From the NCBI GenBank assembly GCA_902624045.1, contig CACNVX010000010.1, positions 1 through 41,939 of the forward strand: DNA of 41,939 nt. Direction: 5' to 3'. Shown one piece after another: positions 16,506-28,680 of this stretch (positions are counted from its first letter, which is position 1; each line of letters begins with the position of its first letter). The DNA is from an uncultured Pelagibacteraceae bacterium (GTDB taxonomy: Bacteria; Pseudomonadota; Alphaproteobacteria; Pelagibacterales; Pelagibacteraceae). The notes under the pieces are model-generated. The model was not told where the DNA came from, made no database searches, and saw only the letters and a list, made by a program, of their open reading frames with translations. A program made the translations under genes and the position numbers.

Positions 16506-17450
16506 ATGAGTCAAAATCCAACTAAACACACAAAAGTGTTAATAATTGGATCCGGTCCAGCTGGATATACTGCTGCAGTCTATGCTGCTAGAGCGATGCT
16601 GAAACCTATCTTAGTTTATGGATCTGAACCAGGGGGCCAATTAACAACGACAACTGATGTTGAAAATTATCCAGGATTTTCTGAGGTAATTCAAGGTCCA
16701 TGGTTAATGGATCAAATGAAAGAACAAGCAAAAGCAGTTGGAACTGAAATGATTGAAGACCATATTGGATCTGTAAATTTGAAAAGTTCACCCTTTGAAG
16801 CAATTGGAGATAGTGGTCAGAAATATACTGCTGACAGTATTATTATATCTACTGGAGCTCAGGCTAGGTGGCTAAATTTAGATTCAGAGCAAGAGTTCAG
16901 AGGCTTTGGAGTTTCAGCATGTGCTACATGTGATGGTTTCTTTTTTAAAGATAAGGAAGTGGCTGTGGTAGGTGGTGGAAATGCTGCTGTTGAAGAGGCT
17001 ATGTTTCTCACTAAGTTCGCCTCAAAAGTAAAATTAATTCATAGAAGAGATAGTCTAAGAGCTGAAAAGATGCTTCAAAAAAAATTAATGGAAAATAAAA
17101 AAATAGAAATTGTTTGGGATTCGGTCGTTGAGGATGTAATTGGCGATAAAGATCCTAAAAATGTTAAGGGTTTAAAAATTAAAAATGTAAAAACAAATAA
17201 TGTAGAAGAACTAAAACTAGATGGAGTTTTTATAGCGATTGGGCATGATCCTGCAACAAAACTTTTTAAAGATCAACTAGAAATGGACACCGAAGGTTAT
17301 TTAATTACCAAACCAGATTCAACGGAAACAAATGTGCCAGGAGTTTATGCTGCTGGAGATGTTAAGGATAAAACTTTTAGACAAGCAGTAACTGCTGCTG
17401 GTATGGGTTGTATGGCTGCGCTTGAAGCAGAAAAATTTCTATCTCACTAA
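16506..17450 (+). CDS. trxB: Thioredoxin reductase
   Basis: TrxB transfers electrons from NADPH through FAD to thioredoxin. The 314-residue product has the FAD-binding motif IIGSGPAGYTAAVYAARA (13-30), the redox-active cysteine pair CATC at 139-142 inside GVSACATCDGFFF, the NADPH-binding motif VVGGGNAAVEEAMFL and the C-terminal FAD motif GVYAAGDVKDKTFRQAVTAAG. The length is that of low-molecular-weight bacterial thioredoxin reductases. The GEPGGQ-type segment GSEPGGQLTTTTDVENYPGF is also typical. The 21-base divergent spacer to the ELM1 gene means its promoter must overlap that coding region. The 3' end overlaps the convergent neighbour by 12 bases. Confidence 0.97.
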   Translation: MSQNPTKHTKVLIIGSGPAGYTAAVYAARAMLKPILVYGSEPGGQLTTTTDVENYPGFSEVIQGPWLMDQMKEQAKAVGTEMIEDHIGSVNLKSSPFEAIGDSGQKYTADSIIISTGAQARWLNLDSEQEFRGFGVSACATCDGFFFKDKEVAVVGGGNAAVEEAMFLTKFASKVKLIHRRDSLRAEKMLQKKLMENKKIEIVWDSVVEDVIGDKDPKNVKGLKIKNVKTNNVEELKLDGVFIAIGHDPATKLFKDQLEMDTEGYLITKPDSTETNVPGVYAAGDVKDKTFRQAVTAAGMGCMAALEAEKFLSH

Positions 17451-18092
17451 ATTAGAAATTTCGTTAGTTTCGAATACACTTTGATCAATATTTTCGTTCG
17501 CTAATTTTATCATTGCCTTAGCTACTATTTCTGACTGAATTGGTCTCATTTTCCTAAAAGGTCCAATTAAAATTGGAGTTAAAAGTTTAAATAATATTAT
17601 TCCAAATTTTTCACCAACCCTTACTTCTTGTCTTTCTCCTAATAAAAATGATGGTCTCATAATCCCAATTTTCTCAAAATTTAAATTTTTAATTTCTTCT
17701 TCAACCAAACCTTTGAATTTTAAATATTCGCCAGAACTTTTTGGATTTGCGTATCCTGAGGAAACAAAAAAGAATGATTTAACTAAATTAGATTTTGCTA
17801 TTTGAGCAATTTTTTTTGGAATATCTAGCTCAATTTTTTGATATTCATTTTTATTGGGTGATTTTTTTTTAGTCGTACCAATGCAACAAAAACATTCATC
17901 TCCTTTAATATCTTCAGCATGTTTATTTAAATTATTAAAATCAGTCTTTATTATTTCAATCTTTGGATTATTTATTCCTGTGAATGAACGGACAAATAAT
18001 TTAATTTTTGAATAATTTGAATTTTGAATTAGATAATTAAGAACATGTCCTCCAACTAGACCTGTTGAACCAAATAATAAGGCGGTTTTCAC
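17439..18092 (-). CDS. TIP30/HTATIP2-like NAD(P)-binding oxidoreductase
   Basis: The 217-residue product is an atypical short-chain dehydrogenase/reductase. It opens with the Rossmann motif ALLFGSTGLVGGHVL, has the CFCCIGTTKKKS segment and a YLKFKGLVEEEI stretch in the place of the Tyr-x-x-x-Lys catalytic pair, and MRPSFLLGERQE near the C-terminal third. These are features of the TIP30/CC3 (HTATIP2)-like family. The substrate is unknown in bacteria. The gene lies seven bases behind the aspartate aminotransferase in the same direction, so both probably form one transcript, and its 3' end overlaps trxB on the other strand by 12 bases. An oxidoreductase function is inferred from the fold only. 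Confidence 0.8.
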   Translation of the reverse strand: MKTALLFGSTGLVGGHVLNYLIQNSNYSKIKLFVRSFTGINNPKIEIIKTDFNNLNKHAEDIKGDECFCCIGTTKKKSPNKNEYQKIELDIPKKIAQIAKSNLVKSFFFVSSGYANPKSSGEYLKFKGLVEEEIKNLNFEKIGIMRPSFLLGERQEVRVGEKFGIILFKLLTPILIGPFRKMRPIQSEIVAKAMIKLANENIDQSVFETNEISNLVR

Positions 18093-18098
18093 TCCTAA

Positions 18099-21475
<3,377 letters not shown>

Positions 21476-21494
<19 letters not shown>

Positions 21495-22231
21495 TAATTA
21501 CTGGTGGCGCAACCAGAATAGGTGCTGCAATTGCAAAAAAATTATCTGGTCCTAATAAAGAAATATTAATTCATTTTAATAGATCAAAGTCTAAAGCAGA
21601 AAAATTAAAAAAAGATTTATCTAAAAATGGAACGAAAGTTTATTTGGTGAAGGGAGATTTAAGCAAAGAAACAGATGTAAATAAAATTGTAAGATTTGCA
21701 AAGTTAAAATTAAAATATTTTGATTGCCTTATAAATAATGCTTCACTATTTGAAAACGACAAGCTAGAAAACTTTACAACTGATAGCTGGGGACATCACT
21801 TAAGAACTAATCTTAGAACACCAGCTTTATTATCAAAGGAATTTGCTAAAAATATAAAAGTTAAAAATAATAATATTATAAATCTTATAGATCAAAGGGT
21901 ATTTAAACTAACACCTTTCTTCTTTTCTTACACAATTAGCAAAACTGGTCTTTATACTTTGACAAAAACTAGTGCCATGAGCTTAGCGCCAAATATAAGA
22001 GTAAATGGAATAGCTCCGGGTCCAACAATAAAGAACAGCAGACAATCTGAAAAACATTTTAAAAAACAATACATGGCAACCCCACTTAAAAGACAAGTTG
22101 ATGTAGAACAAATTTGTAATGCTGTTGACTTTTTTATTAAAAATAGATCTATTACTGGTCAAGTAATATCAATAGATAGTGGTCAAAGTTTAAATTGGCA
22201 AACACCAGATATTATGGGTGGAAAAGAATGA
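21476..22231 (+). CDS. Short-chain dehydrogenase, pteridine-reductase/FolM-like
   Basis: The 251-residue product is a classical SDR: cofactor loop [16 protein letters not shown] (the Arg after GGAT favours NADPH), NNASLF, and the catalytic Tyr-x-x-x-Lys in [12 protein letters not shown]. The VNGIAPGPT segment and the C-terminal [14 protein letters not shown] are like pteridine reductase PTR1 and FolM (dihydromonapterin/dihydrofolate reductase). Lys in the [11 protein letters not shown] region and the family's Asp/Ser pattern also fit. It is placed directly before folB with an ATGA overlap, which supports a role in pterin or folate reduction. It begins 19 bases inside uvrB. General SDRs share much of this pattern, so the exact substrate is inferred from context. 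Confidence 0.75.
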
Positions 22232-22653
22232 AAAAAAATAATCTTAAAATAGTAAAAATTGACAGTAATAAAACCTTATTTAATTACGAAAAAAAAGTTT
22301 TAATTAAAGAGTTAATATTGGATTTAAAGCTTGGTTACTTTGACTTTGAAAAAGAAAAACCTCAGAAAGTAAAATTTAATATTGAAGTTAACTATGAAGA
22401 TAAAAAACCATCTAATGATAAAGATTTAAAAACAATCGTGAATTATGCAAAAATTGTTAAATTAATAAAAAAACTAGTTAAAAATAAACATTATAATTTT
22501 TTAGAAACCTTAGCTGAAGACGTCTTTGATGAGTTATTCAAAGATAAAAGGATTGATAAAATAAGTCTTCAAATTGAAAAACTTGAGATAATGAAAGACT
22601 GCTCAGCTGTTGGTATTCAAATTTCCAAAAAGAGAAGTCATGTTAAGTCCTGA
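22228..22653 (+). CDS. folB: Dihydroneopterin aldolase-like protein FolB
   Basis: FolB splits 7,8-dihydroneopterin to 6-hydroxymethyl-7,8-dihydropterin and glycolaldehyde in folate synthesis. With the ATG at 22228 the product has 141 residues. Family features are [65 protein letters not shown] with the expected Glu, and the C-terminal strand [19 protein letters not shown]. The usual LRGIRVHGWHGV-like start is only loosely kept, so the enzyme is divergent. I prefer 22228 over an in-frame ATG at 22195 because it makes an ATGA overlap with the SDR stop and follows a GGTGGAAAAG ribosome-site-like sequence. It overlaps uvrC by 14 bases. Confidence 0.82.
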   Translation: MKKNNLKIVKIDSNKTLFNYEKKVLIKELILDLKLGYFDFEKEKPQKVKFNIEVNYEDKKPSNDKDLKTIVNYAKIVKLIKKLVKNKHYNFLETLAEDVFDELFKDKRIDKISLQIEKLEIMKDCSAVGIQISKKRSHVKS

Positions 22654-24475
22654 AAAAGGTAAAGAAGTTATAAAAAAAGAGTTACCTTTAATTCCAAAAT
22701 TGCCTGGAGTTTATAGAATGTTGAATTCTGATAACGAGATTTTATATGTAGGTAAGGCAAAAAATCTTCCCAATAGATTAAAAAGTTATATATCAGAAAA
22801 AAATCATATAATTCGAACAGAAAGAATGTTGTCTCAAACAAAAAAACTTGAGATAACCACGACAACAAATGAGAGTGAAGCTCTGCTACTTGAGGCAAAT
22901 TTAATTAAAAAACATAAGCCAAAATTTAATATTCTGTTAAAAGATGACAAATCGTTTCCATATATTTTTATTTCTGATCATGACTATCCAAGAATAGAAA
23001 GGCATAGAGGTGCTAAAAATAGACCAGGTAAATATTATGGTCCTTTTGCGAGTTCATTAGCAGTTAATATGGCCATTAAAACAATTCAAAGAATTTTTCT
23101 TTTAAGATCTTGCACAGACAAACAAGTGGAGGCAGGTGATAAAACTTGCTTTAATTATTTTTTAAAAAGATGTGCAGGACCCTGCGGTGGAAAAATAAAT
23201 AAAAATGATTATGCAAAATTAGTCGAAGCTGCAGACGAATTCTTAAGTAAAGGAAAATCAAGAAAAATACAAAAAACACTTTCTCAACAAATGGAAGAAG
23301 CTAGTGAAGAGCTTGATTTTGAAAAAGCAGCAATTATGAGAGACAAAATTAAATCTCTGAATATTATTCAATCTTCATTGACAATAAGCGAGGCGAATCT
23401 TATAGAGGCTGACGTGATAGCAGGATACAAAGAATCTGGAAAAACCTGTATTCAAGTATTTTTTTATAGGTCAAAACAAAATTGGGGAAATCAGGCTTTT
23501 TTTCCAAAACATGATCCTGATGAAACCTTAAGCGATATACTAAATTCTTTTGTTACTCAATTTTACGAAAATAAAGCTGTTCCTAGCTCTGTAATTTTAA
23601 GTGAGGATATAAAAGAAAGAAAATTAATAGAGAAAACTTTAACAAAAAAAGAAAATAAAAGTGTAAATTTATCAACTGCTAAAAAAGGTTCTAAACTAAG
23701 AGTAATAAATCTCGCAATAAAAAATGCTAAAGATAGTTTAAATAGAAAATTATATGAAAGTCAAAATAATAGAAATTTATTAGATGAAATTTCAAAAAAA
23801 TTCAAATTAGATAATACAATAAGTATCATCGAGGTTTACGACAATAGTCATATTCAGGGTACAAATAGTGTCGGAGCATTAATCACATACGGTGAGGAAG
23901 GATTTATCAAAAAAAGGTATAGAAAATTTAATATAAAAACAGAAAAATTTAAACAAGACGATTATGGAATGATTAAAGAAGTTTTAGAAAGAAGATTTAA
24001 AAGAGCAATCCAAGAAAAAGGAAATTTCTTAACATTCCCAGATTTGGTTTTAATTGATGGTGGAAAAGGACAATATTCATCAGCGAGAGAAACAATGAAT
24101 GATTTAGGATTGAACGAAATACCAATAATTGCTATTGCAAAAGGTAAATACAGAAATAGTGGTAATGAAACTTTTTTTCATAATGGAAAGGAATTTAAAT
24201 TTGCTAAAAATGATCCATCTTTATTTTTTTTACAAAGGATTAGAGATGAAGCGCACCGATTTGCCATAAGTGCCCATAGAGCTAAAAGGAAAAAAGGTAT
24301 TAGTAAATCACTTTTAGATCAAATACAGGGTATTGGATCAGTTAGAAAAAGAGCTCTATTAAACCATTTCGGATCTGCAAGATCTGTGGAATCAGCAAGC
24401 TTAGATGAAATAAAATCAGTTGAAGGTGTGGAGGAAAAAGTTGCAAGAAAGATATATAACTTTTTTCATGAATAA
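22640..24475 (+). CDS. uvrC: Excinuclease ABC subunit C
   Basis: UvrC makes both incisions in nucleotide excision repair. The 611-residue product has the GIY-YIG nuclease domain at the N-terminus ([21 protein letters not shown]), the cysteine cluster around [26 protein letters not shown], a UVR motif ([22 protein letters not shown]), the RNase H-like domain ([48 protein letters not shown]) and a C-terminal helix-hairpin-helix pair ([20 protein letters not shown]). I chose ATG at 22640, preceded by AGAGAAG; a longer frame from 22610 adds residues not typical of the family. It overlaps folB by 14 bases and is followed after two bases by pgsA, an adjacency also seen in gammaproteobacteria. Confidence 0.96.
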   Translation: MLSPEKGKEVIKKELPLIPKLPGVYRMLNSDNEILYVGKAKNLPNRLKSYISEKNHIIRTERMLSQTKKLEITTTTNESEALLLEANLIKKHKPKFNILLKDDKSFPYIFISDHDYPRIERHRGAKNRPGKYYGPFASSLAVNMAIKTIQRIFLLRSCTDKQVEAGDKTCFNYFLKRCAGPCGGKINKNDYAKLVEAADEFLSKGKSRKIQKTLSQQMEEASEELDFEKAAIMRDKIKSLNIIQSSLTISEANLIEADVIAGYKESGKTCIQVFFYRSKQNWGNQAFFPKHDPDETLSDILNSFVTQFYENKAVPSSVILSEDIKERKLIEKTLTKKENKSVNLSTAKKGSKLRVINLAIKNAKDSLNRKLYESQNNRNLLDEISKKFKLDNTISIIEVYDNSHIQGTNSVGALITYGEEGFIKKRYRKFNIKTEKFKQDDYGMIKEVLERRFKRAIQEKGNFLTFPDLVLIDGGKGQYSSARETMNDLGLNEIPIIAIAKGKYRNSGNETFFHNGKEFKFAKNDPSLFFLQRIRDEAHRFAISAHRAKRKKGISKSLLDQIQGIGSVRKRALLNHFGSARSVESASLDEIKSVEGVEEKVARKIYNFFHE

Positions 24476-24477
24476 TT

Positions 24478-25062
24478 ATGCTTAAAAAAATTCCAAATAT
24501 ACTTACAATAGGTCGAATTATTATTGTTCCTTTCTTTGTATTGGCATTTTATCTCCCAGGTTTTTATGGTGACTTAACTGCTTTAATATTATTTGTTGTG
24601 GCGTCATTTACTGACTTTTTAGATGGCATGCTAGCTAGAATGCTAGGAGAAGAATCTAAATTAGGAGAATTATTAGATCCTATTGCTGATAAAATTATTG
24701 TGGCAACTGCATTGATTCTATTGGTAATGGATGGAACAATTAGAAATTATGAAGTAGTTGCTGCAATAATTATTCTTACAAGAGAAATTTTAATTTCAGG
24801 TTTGAGAGAATTTCTTGCTAAAGGAAAAATAAAGCTTCCCGTTTCAAATTTAGCTAAATTAAAAACTGTTATTCAAATGGTTTCGATTTCACTTTTATTA
24901 TCTGGTGAGACAGGAAATAAAATACTAAATTTTCAAGATTATAATGCACAAACAATTGGTATTATTTTGTTATGGCTATCTGCATTTTTAACTTTATTTA
25001 CAGGTTATGAATATATGCGTAAAGGTATTGATCACGCAATGTCCGAAGATAACAAAGATTAA
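24478..25062 (+). CDS. pgsA: CDP-diacylglycerol--glycerol-3-phosphate 3-phosphatidyltransferase
   Basis: PgsA makes phosphatidylglycerol phosphate, the first committed step to the anionic membrane lipids. The 194-residue integral membrane protein begins with the family motif PNILTIGRIIIVPFF and carries the complete CDP-alcohol phosphotransferase signature D46-x2-D49-G50-x2-A53-R54-x8-G63-x3-D67-x3-D71. Four to five further hydrophobic segments follow. It comes two bases after uvrC, as the last gene of that run. Its TAA shares a TTAA with the stop codon of ilvE on the other strand, so no terminator separates them. Confidence 0.95.
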   Translation: MLKKIPNILTIGRIIIVPFFVLAFYLPGFYGDLTALILFVVASFTDFLDGMLARMLGEESKLGELLDPIADKIIVATALILLVMDGTIRNYEVVAAIIILTREILISGLREFLAKGKIKLPVSNLAKLKTVIQMVSISLLLSGETGNKILNFQDYNAQTIGIILLWLSAFLTLFTGYEYMRKGIDHAMSEDNKD

Positions 25063-25940
25063 GCAGCTTTTTTCTTTCTAACTAATAATTGATAACTTTT
25101 GTTTAAATCAATAATGGTATCGCAAACTTTAAACTGATTATCTGCAATACATGAAACAGGTGTTACTTCTGCTGCGGTTCCAGTCAAAAAACAACCAACA
25201 AAATTAGTAAGTTCTGATGGACTTATTTTTCTTTCATTAACTTTAATATTCTTTGATCTAGCTATTTCAATAACTGTTCTTCTTGTAATTCCATCTAAAA
25301 AAGAGTCTGGAATCGGAGTATGTAATTCTCCATTATTATCTTTAAAGAAAATATTTGCTCCAGTTGCTTCTGCGATATTACCTTCATGATCTAACATTAA
25401 AGAGTCTGTATAACCCTGCTTTTCTGCCTCATGTTTTGATAGAGTACAAATCATGTAAAGTCCTGAAGCTTTTGTGTCCCAAGGTATAGTATTTGGTGCA
25501 GGTCTTCTCCAATTAGAAATATTTAATCTAATTCCTTCCACTTTAAGTTTAGGATCAAAATATGAGCCCCACTCCCAAGTTGCTATAGCAACATGAATTT
25601 TTGTTTGTTGTGCTGAGATGGCCATCATTTCACTTCCTCTCCAGGCAACTGGTCTTACATATCCATTCTCTACTTTCTGAGTCGCGACTATTTTATTTGA
25701 AGCATTATTTATTTCTTCTTCAGTGTATGGGATTTCAAAACCCATTCTTTGTGCTGAATAAAAAAATCTTGAGGTGTGCTCCTCTAATTTGAAGATTGAT
25801 CCATCGTAAACTCTTTCTCCTTCAAATACACAGCTAGCATAATGCATGCCATGACTTAAAACATGTAATTTAACTTCGGCCCAATCAACCATTTCGTTAT
25901 TGTACCATATTTTTCCAGATCTCTTGTCGTAAGGTATCAT
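25059..25940 (-). CDS. ilvE: Branched-chain amino acid aminotransferase
   Basis: IlvE catalyses the last step of valine, leucine and isoleucine synthesis with PLP. The 293-residue product is a class IV aminotransferase: IWYNNEMVDWAEVKLHVLSHGMHYASCVFEGERVYDG at the start, the active Lys in PWDTKASGLYM (K157), DHEGNIAEATGANIFF, and DGITRRTVIEIARSKNI. The LHVLSHGMHYASCVFEG region is typical of IlvE rather than of D-amino acid aminotransferase. The final TCK-like segment ends in RKKKAA. It is divergent from the marR-type gene and convergent with pgsA, with which it shares a four-base TTAA overlap. No leader peptide or T-box is visible upstream. Confidence 0.95.
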   Translation of the reverse strand: MIPYDKRSGKIWYNNEMVDWAEVKLHVLSHGMHYASCVFEGERVYDGSIFKLEEHTSRFFYSAQRMGFEIPYTEEEINNASNKIVATQKVENGYVRPVAWRGSEMMAISAQQTKIHVAIATWEWGSYFDPKLKVEGIRLNISNWRRPAPNTIPWDTKASGLYMICTLSKHEAEKQGYTDSLMLDHEGNIAEATGANIFFKDNNGELHTPIPDSFLDGITRRTVIEIARSKNIKVNERKISPSELTNFVGCFLTGTAAEVTPVSCIADNQFKVCDTIIDLNKSYQLLVRKKKAA

Positions 25941-26011
25941 TCGTGAAATTTTTTTAATTATTTATGAAAAATATCTTTGTATCTTTAATATGTCAATATA
26001 ACTTACCTATT

Positions 26012-26449
26012 ATGAAAGAACTTTTATATTTAAAAGATGATCAGCTAAAATACTTAATAGAAAAATTATTTATTAGTTATAGAGAAACATTTTCTGACTC
26101 AAAAAAAATACTAGATAGATACTCTTTAGGCCTAGCTCATCATAAGGTAATTCATTTATTATCAATGTATGAGGGTATTTCAATTTCTGAACTTTTAAAA
26201 CGCTTAAAGGTAACCAAGCAAAGCCTTAATAGGGTGCTTAAAGATTTGATAAAACTTGAAATAATCATCTTTAAAAAAGATGAACAAGACACTAGAGTTA
26301 AACATGTTTATTTAAACGAAAAAGGAAAAAAAATATTTTCAGAAATATTTAATTCACAAAAAAAAAGAATTTATAATGCTTTGCTCAATTCTAGTTCAGA
26401 GGAAGTAATAAATTTTGATAGTGTACTAGGTAAAATTATAAATGGATAA
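26012..26449 (+). CDS. MarR family transcriptional regulator
   Basis: The 145-residue product is a winged-helix regulator: a dimerisation helix at the N-terminus, then GLAHHKVIHLLSMYEGISISELLKRLKVTKQSLNRVLKDLIKLEIIIFKKDEQDTRVKHVYLNEKGKKIF, which spans the helix-turn-helix (LLKRLKVTKQSLNRVLKDL) and the wing with its DTRVK motif. The ligand is unknown. I chose ATG at 26012 (MKELLYLKDDQ) because an in-frame ATG at 25964 adds a hydrophobic lead that does not look like a regulator and neither site has a clear ribosome site. It overlaps the response regulator by eight bases, so it is part of the same operon, and it is divergent from ilvE. Confidence 0.85.
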   Translation: MKELLYLKDDQLKYLIEKLFISYRETFSDSKKILDRYSLGLAHHKVIHLLSMYEGISISELLKRLKVTKQSLNRVLKDLIKLEIIIFKKDEQDTRVKHVYLNEKGKKIFSEIFNSQKKRIYNALLNSSSEEVINFDSVLGKIING

Positions 26450-27119
26450 ATTTATTGCACATATCCTTGTGGTCGACGATGATGATGGAATAAGATCACT
26501 TGTAAAAAAATTTCTTAATGAAAATAATTATCTGGTTTCTACTGCAGATAGTGCAGAGGATGCTATTGAAAAAATAAAGATAATAAATTTTGATTTAATA
26601 GTTCTAGATATAATGATGCCAGGAAAAAGTGGGTTAGATTTCATCGCAGAAAACAAAAATAAACTTGAAACTCCAGTTATACTCTTAACAGCTAAAGGAG
26701 AGGCAAATGAAAGAGTTGAAGGACTTGAGATTGGAGCTGATGATTATTTACCAAAACCGTTTGAACCTAAAGAGCTAGTTTTAAGAATTCAAAATATATT
26801 AGACAAAACAATTATGACTGGTCAAAAAAGAGTTATGGAATTTGAAAATATTAAAATTGATTTAAATAAACTATTAATAAGTAATAAAAATAAAGATTTT
26901 AAAATCAATACTACAGAAAAAAAAATTTTAGAAAGAATGATTAATAATCCAGGAAAAACATTTACAAGAGAAGATATAGGTCAACTAATTAATTTAGATA
27001 AAGAAAGATCAATTGATGTAATTATTACTCGTCTAAGAAAAAAAATTGAAATCGATCCTAAAAATCCTAAATTTTTACAAACAATTAGAGGAACTGGATA
27101 TGTTTTATGGATTGAGTAA
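26442..27119 (+). CDS. OmpR-type two-component response regulator
   Basis: The 225-residue product has a receiver domain (about 6-125) and an OmpR/PhoB winged-helix output domain (about 130-225). The acidic pocket is D12/D13 in LVVDDDDGI, the phosphorylated Asp is D56 in LIVLDIMMPGKSG, the switch Thr is in ILLTAKGE, and the Lys is K105 in DDYLPKPFEPKEL. The output domain ends with DVIITRLRKKIEIDPKNPKFLQTIRGTGYVLWIE, the standard recognition helix and wing. It overlaps the MarR gene at its start and the kinase gene at its end, so partner assignment to the kinase is secure. OmpR is the closest family; the regulon cannot be read here. Confidence 0.93.
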   Translation: MDKFIAHILVVDDDDGIRSLVKKFLNENNYLVSTADSAEDAIEKIKIINFDLIVLDIMMPGKSGLDFIAENKNKLETPVILLTAKGEANERVEGLEIGADDYLPKPFEPKELVLRIQNILDKTIMTGQKRVMEFENIKIDLNKLLISNKNKDFKINTTEKKILERMINNPGKTFTREDIGQLINLDKERSIDVIITRLRKKIEIDPKNPKFLQTIRGTGYVLWIE

Positions 27120-28419
27120 TTACTTTAAGAAAATTTTACCAAAAAGATTATTTTATAGAGCACTATTAATCGTAGCTATTCCAGTTATAGTTTTACAATT
27201 AATTATTACTATAGTTTTTTTTGATAGCCTTTGGATTAAAACGAACAAGGGTATGACAAGAACATTAGTAAATGAAATTAGCACTTTTATAGAAGCGTAT
27301 GAAAATGAAAAAAATAATAAGCAAGAACTTACTAATATTTTCTCTTTATTTTTAGATTTGAATATAGAATTAATAAGTAATGATAATTTTGAAAGTGTAA
27401 ATACAGAAAGGTGGTTTAGTCCTATAGATAGAACTTTAAGAAGAGAGTTAAAATCAAAGTTTAGTTCTAATAATTACTGGTTTGATACTACAAACTATAA
27501 AGAATTAATTGACTTAAGAATCAAATTTAAAGATGGATATTTTAAATTTTTAATACCTAAAGATAGAGTAACAAGTTCTTCTGCAAGAATATTTGCTTTA
27601 TGGATTACGGTCCCTGCATTTATAATGATTATAATTTCACTTATATTTCTTAAAAATCAAACTAGACCAATAACAAATTTAGCTCGTGCCGCTGAAAGAT
27701 TTGGTAAAGGTGAAGAGATAAACGAATTTAAACCCTCTGGAGCTCTTGAAATTCGTCAAGCCGGACACGAATTCGACAAAATGAGAAAAAGAATTGAGAG
27801 ACATATTAACCAAAGGACTGAAATGTTATCGGGTATAAGCCATGACTTACGAACCCCGCTAACTAGAATGAAATTACAGATGGCCTTTATAAAAGATAAA
27901 GAAATTGTTGAAAAATTAACTGAAGATATTAATGAAATGGAAAAAATGCTTAACGAATATCTACAGTTCACTAGTTCATCATATTCTGAAAAAACTCAAA
28001 TGTTTAATTTATCTGAATTAATTGTAAATGTTATAAATAAATACAATAATAAAAATATTTCACAAAATATTACTGGAGAGATTTATATATTTGGAAGAAA
28101 CAATTTAATTAAAAGATGTCTTAACAATCTAATTGATAATGCTTTAAAGTATGCAAAAAAAATTGAGATAAGTCTAAGCAGGAGTGATAAAAACCTTCAT
28201 ATAACAATTGATGATAATGGTCCAGGAATACCAAAAAAAGAATATGAAAATGTTTTTAAACCATTTTACAAAATTGATAAAAGCAGAGCAGATTCGAAAT
28301 CAAGTGTGGGTCTAGGCTTATCAATTGCCTCGGATATAGTAAAATCGCATGGAGGAAATATAATTTTGGAAAAATCAAAAATGAATGGTTTAAGAGTTAA
28401 GATTTTTTTACCCTCTTAG
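27100..28419 (+). CDS. EnvZ-like sensor histidine kinase
   Basis: The 439-residue product is an inner-membrane sensor kinase. It has TM1 at about 20-42, a periplasmic domain of about 120 residues, TM2 at about 164-184, a HAMP domain (RPITNLARAAERFGKGEEINEFKP), the phospho-acceptor helix with H248 in SGISHDLRTPLTRMKLQ, and an ATPase domain with N box NLIDNALKYAKK, G1 box DNGPGIP and G2 box GLGLSIA. The SHDLRTPLTR sequence is the EnvZ type. I chose ATG at 27100, which overlaps the response regulator by 20 bases; a frame back to 27046 would need an ATT start. The signal sensed is unknown. The last 23 bases overlap ubiK on the other strand. Confidence 0.92.
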   Translation: MFYGLSNYFKKILPKRLFYRALLIVAIPVIVLQLIITIVFFDSLWIKTNKGMTRTLVNEISTFIEAYENEKNNKQELTNIFSLFLDLNIELISNDNFESVNTERWFSPIDRTLRRELKSKFSSNNYWFDTTNYKELIDLRIKFKDGYFKFLIPKDRVTSSSARIFALWITVPAFIMIIISLIFLKNQTRPITNLARAAERFGKGEEINEFKPSGALEIRQAGHEFDKMRKRIERHINQRTEMLSGISHDLRTPLTRMKLQMAFIKDKEIVEKLTEDINEMEKMLNEYLQFTSSSYSEKTQMFNLSELIVNVINKYNNKNISQNITGEIYIFGRNNLIKRCLNNLIDNALKYAKKIEISLSRSDKNLHITIDDNGPGIPKKEYENVFKPFYKIDKSRADSKSSVGLGLSIASDIVKSHGGNIILEKSKMNGLRVKIFLPS

Positions 28420-28648
28420 ACTTTTTAATTTTTTTTTTTTCTAACTTTTTTAATATAATTTCAAGATTCTCAACCCGTTTTGACAGAATCTCAAACTCAT
28501 CCTTACTTGTAAGTTTCATTTTAAAAACGAATTCATCTCTTTTAGATCTTAATATATTAAATAGCTCCGAGCTTAAATCTTTTGATGATAGTATGCCCTG
28601 CTCAATCAATTTAGCAAATTTATCAATTATAAATTTAGAATTTTTCAT
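28397..28648 (-). CDS. ubiK: UbiK-like accessory factor of ubiquinone synthesis (BMFP family)
   Basis: The 83-residue product starts MKNSKFIIDKFAKLIEQG and contains a C-terminal coiled coil, LTSKDEFEILSKRVENLEIILKKLEKK, the signature of the membrane fusogenic / UbiK (YqiC) family. In E. coli UbiK assists the aerobic ubiquinone biosynthesis complex through UbiJ. Usual length is 80-100 residues. The last 15 residues are almost all Lys, Arg and Ser and are encoded antisense to the end of the kinase gene. ATG at 28648 is preferred to 28663, which would add MYILN; neither has a ribosome site. It is divergent from lgt over 32 bases. Confidence 0.72.
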   Translation of the reverse strand: MKNSKFIIDKFAKLIEQGILSSKDLSSELFNILRSKRDEFVFKMKLTSKDEFEILSKRVENLEIILKKLEKKKIKKSKRVKKS

Positions 28649-28680
28649 ATTTAATATATACATTATAAGTATTATTAAAA

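Noticed and set aside
22195-22227. Upstream ATG for folB
   Set aside because: It lies inside the conserved SDR C-terminus; ATG at 22228 gives an ATGA overlap and a better ribosome site.
22610-22639. Upstream start for uvrC
   Set aside because: It uses non-conserved residues within folB, while ATG at 22640 follows AGAGAAG and fits the family length.
27046-27099. Longer N-terminus for the sensor kinase
   Set aside because: It needs an ATT start and runs inside the conserved end of the response regulator; ATG at 27100 places TM1 correctly.
28425-28445. T-run near the end of ubiK as a terminator
   Set aside because: There is no stem before it on either strand; it encodes the lysine-rich UbiK tail.
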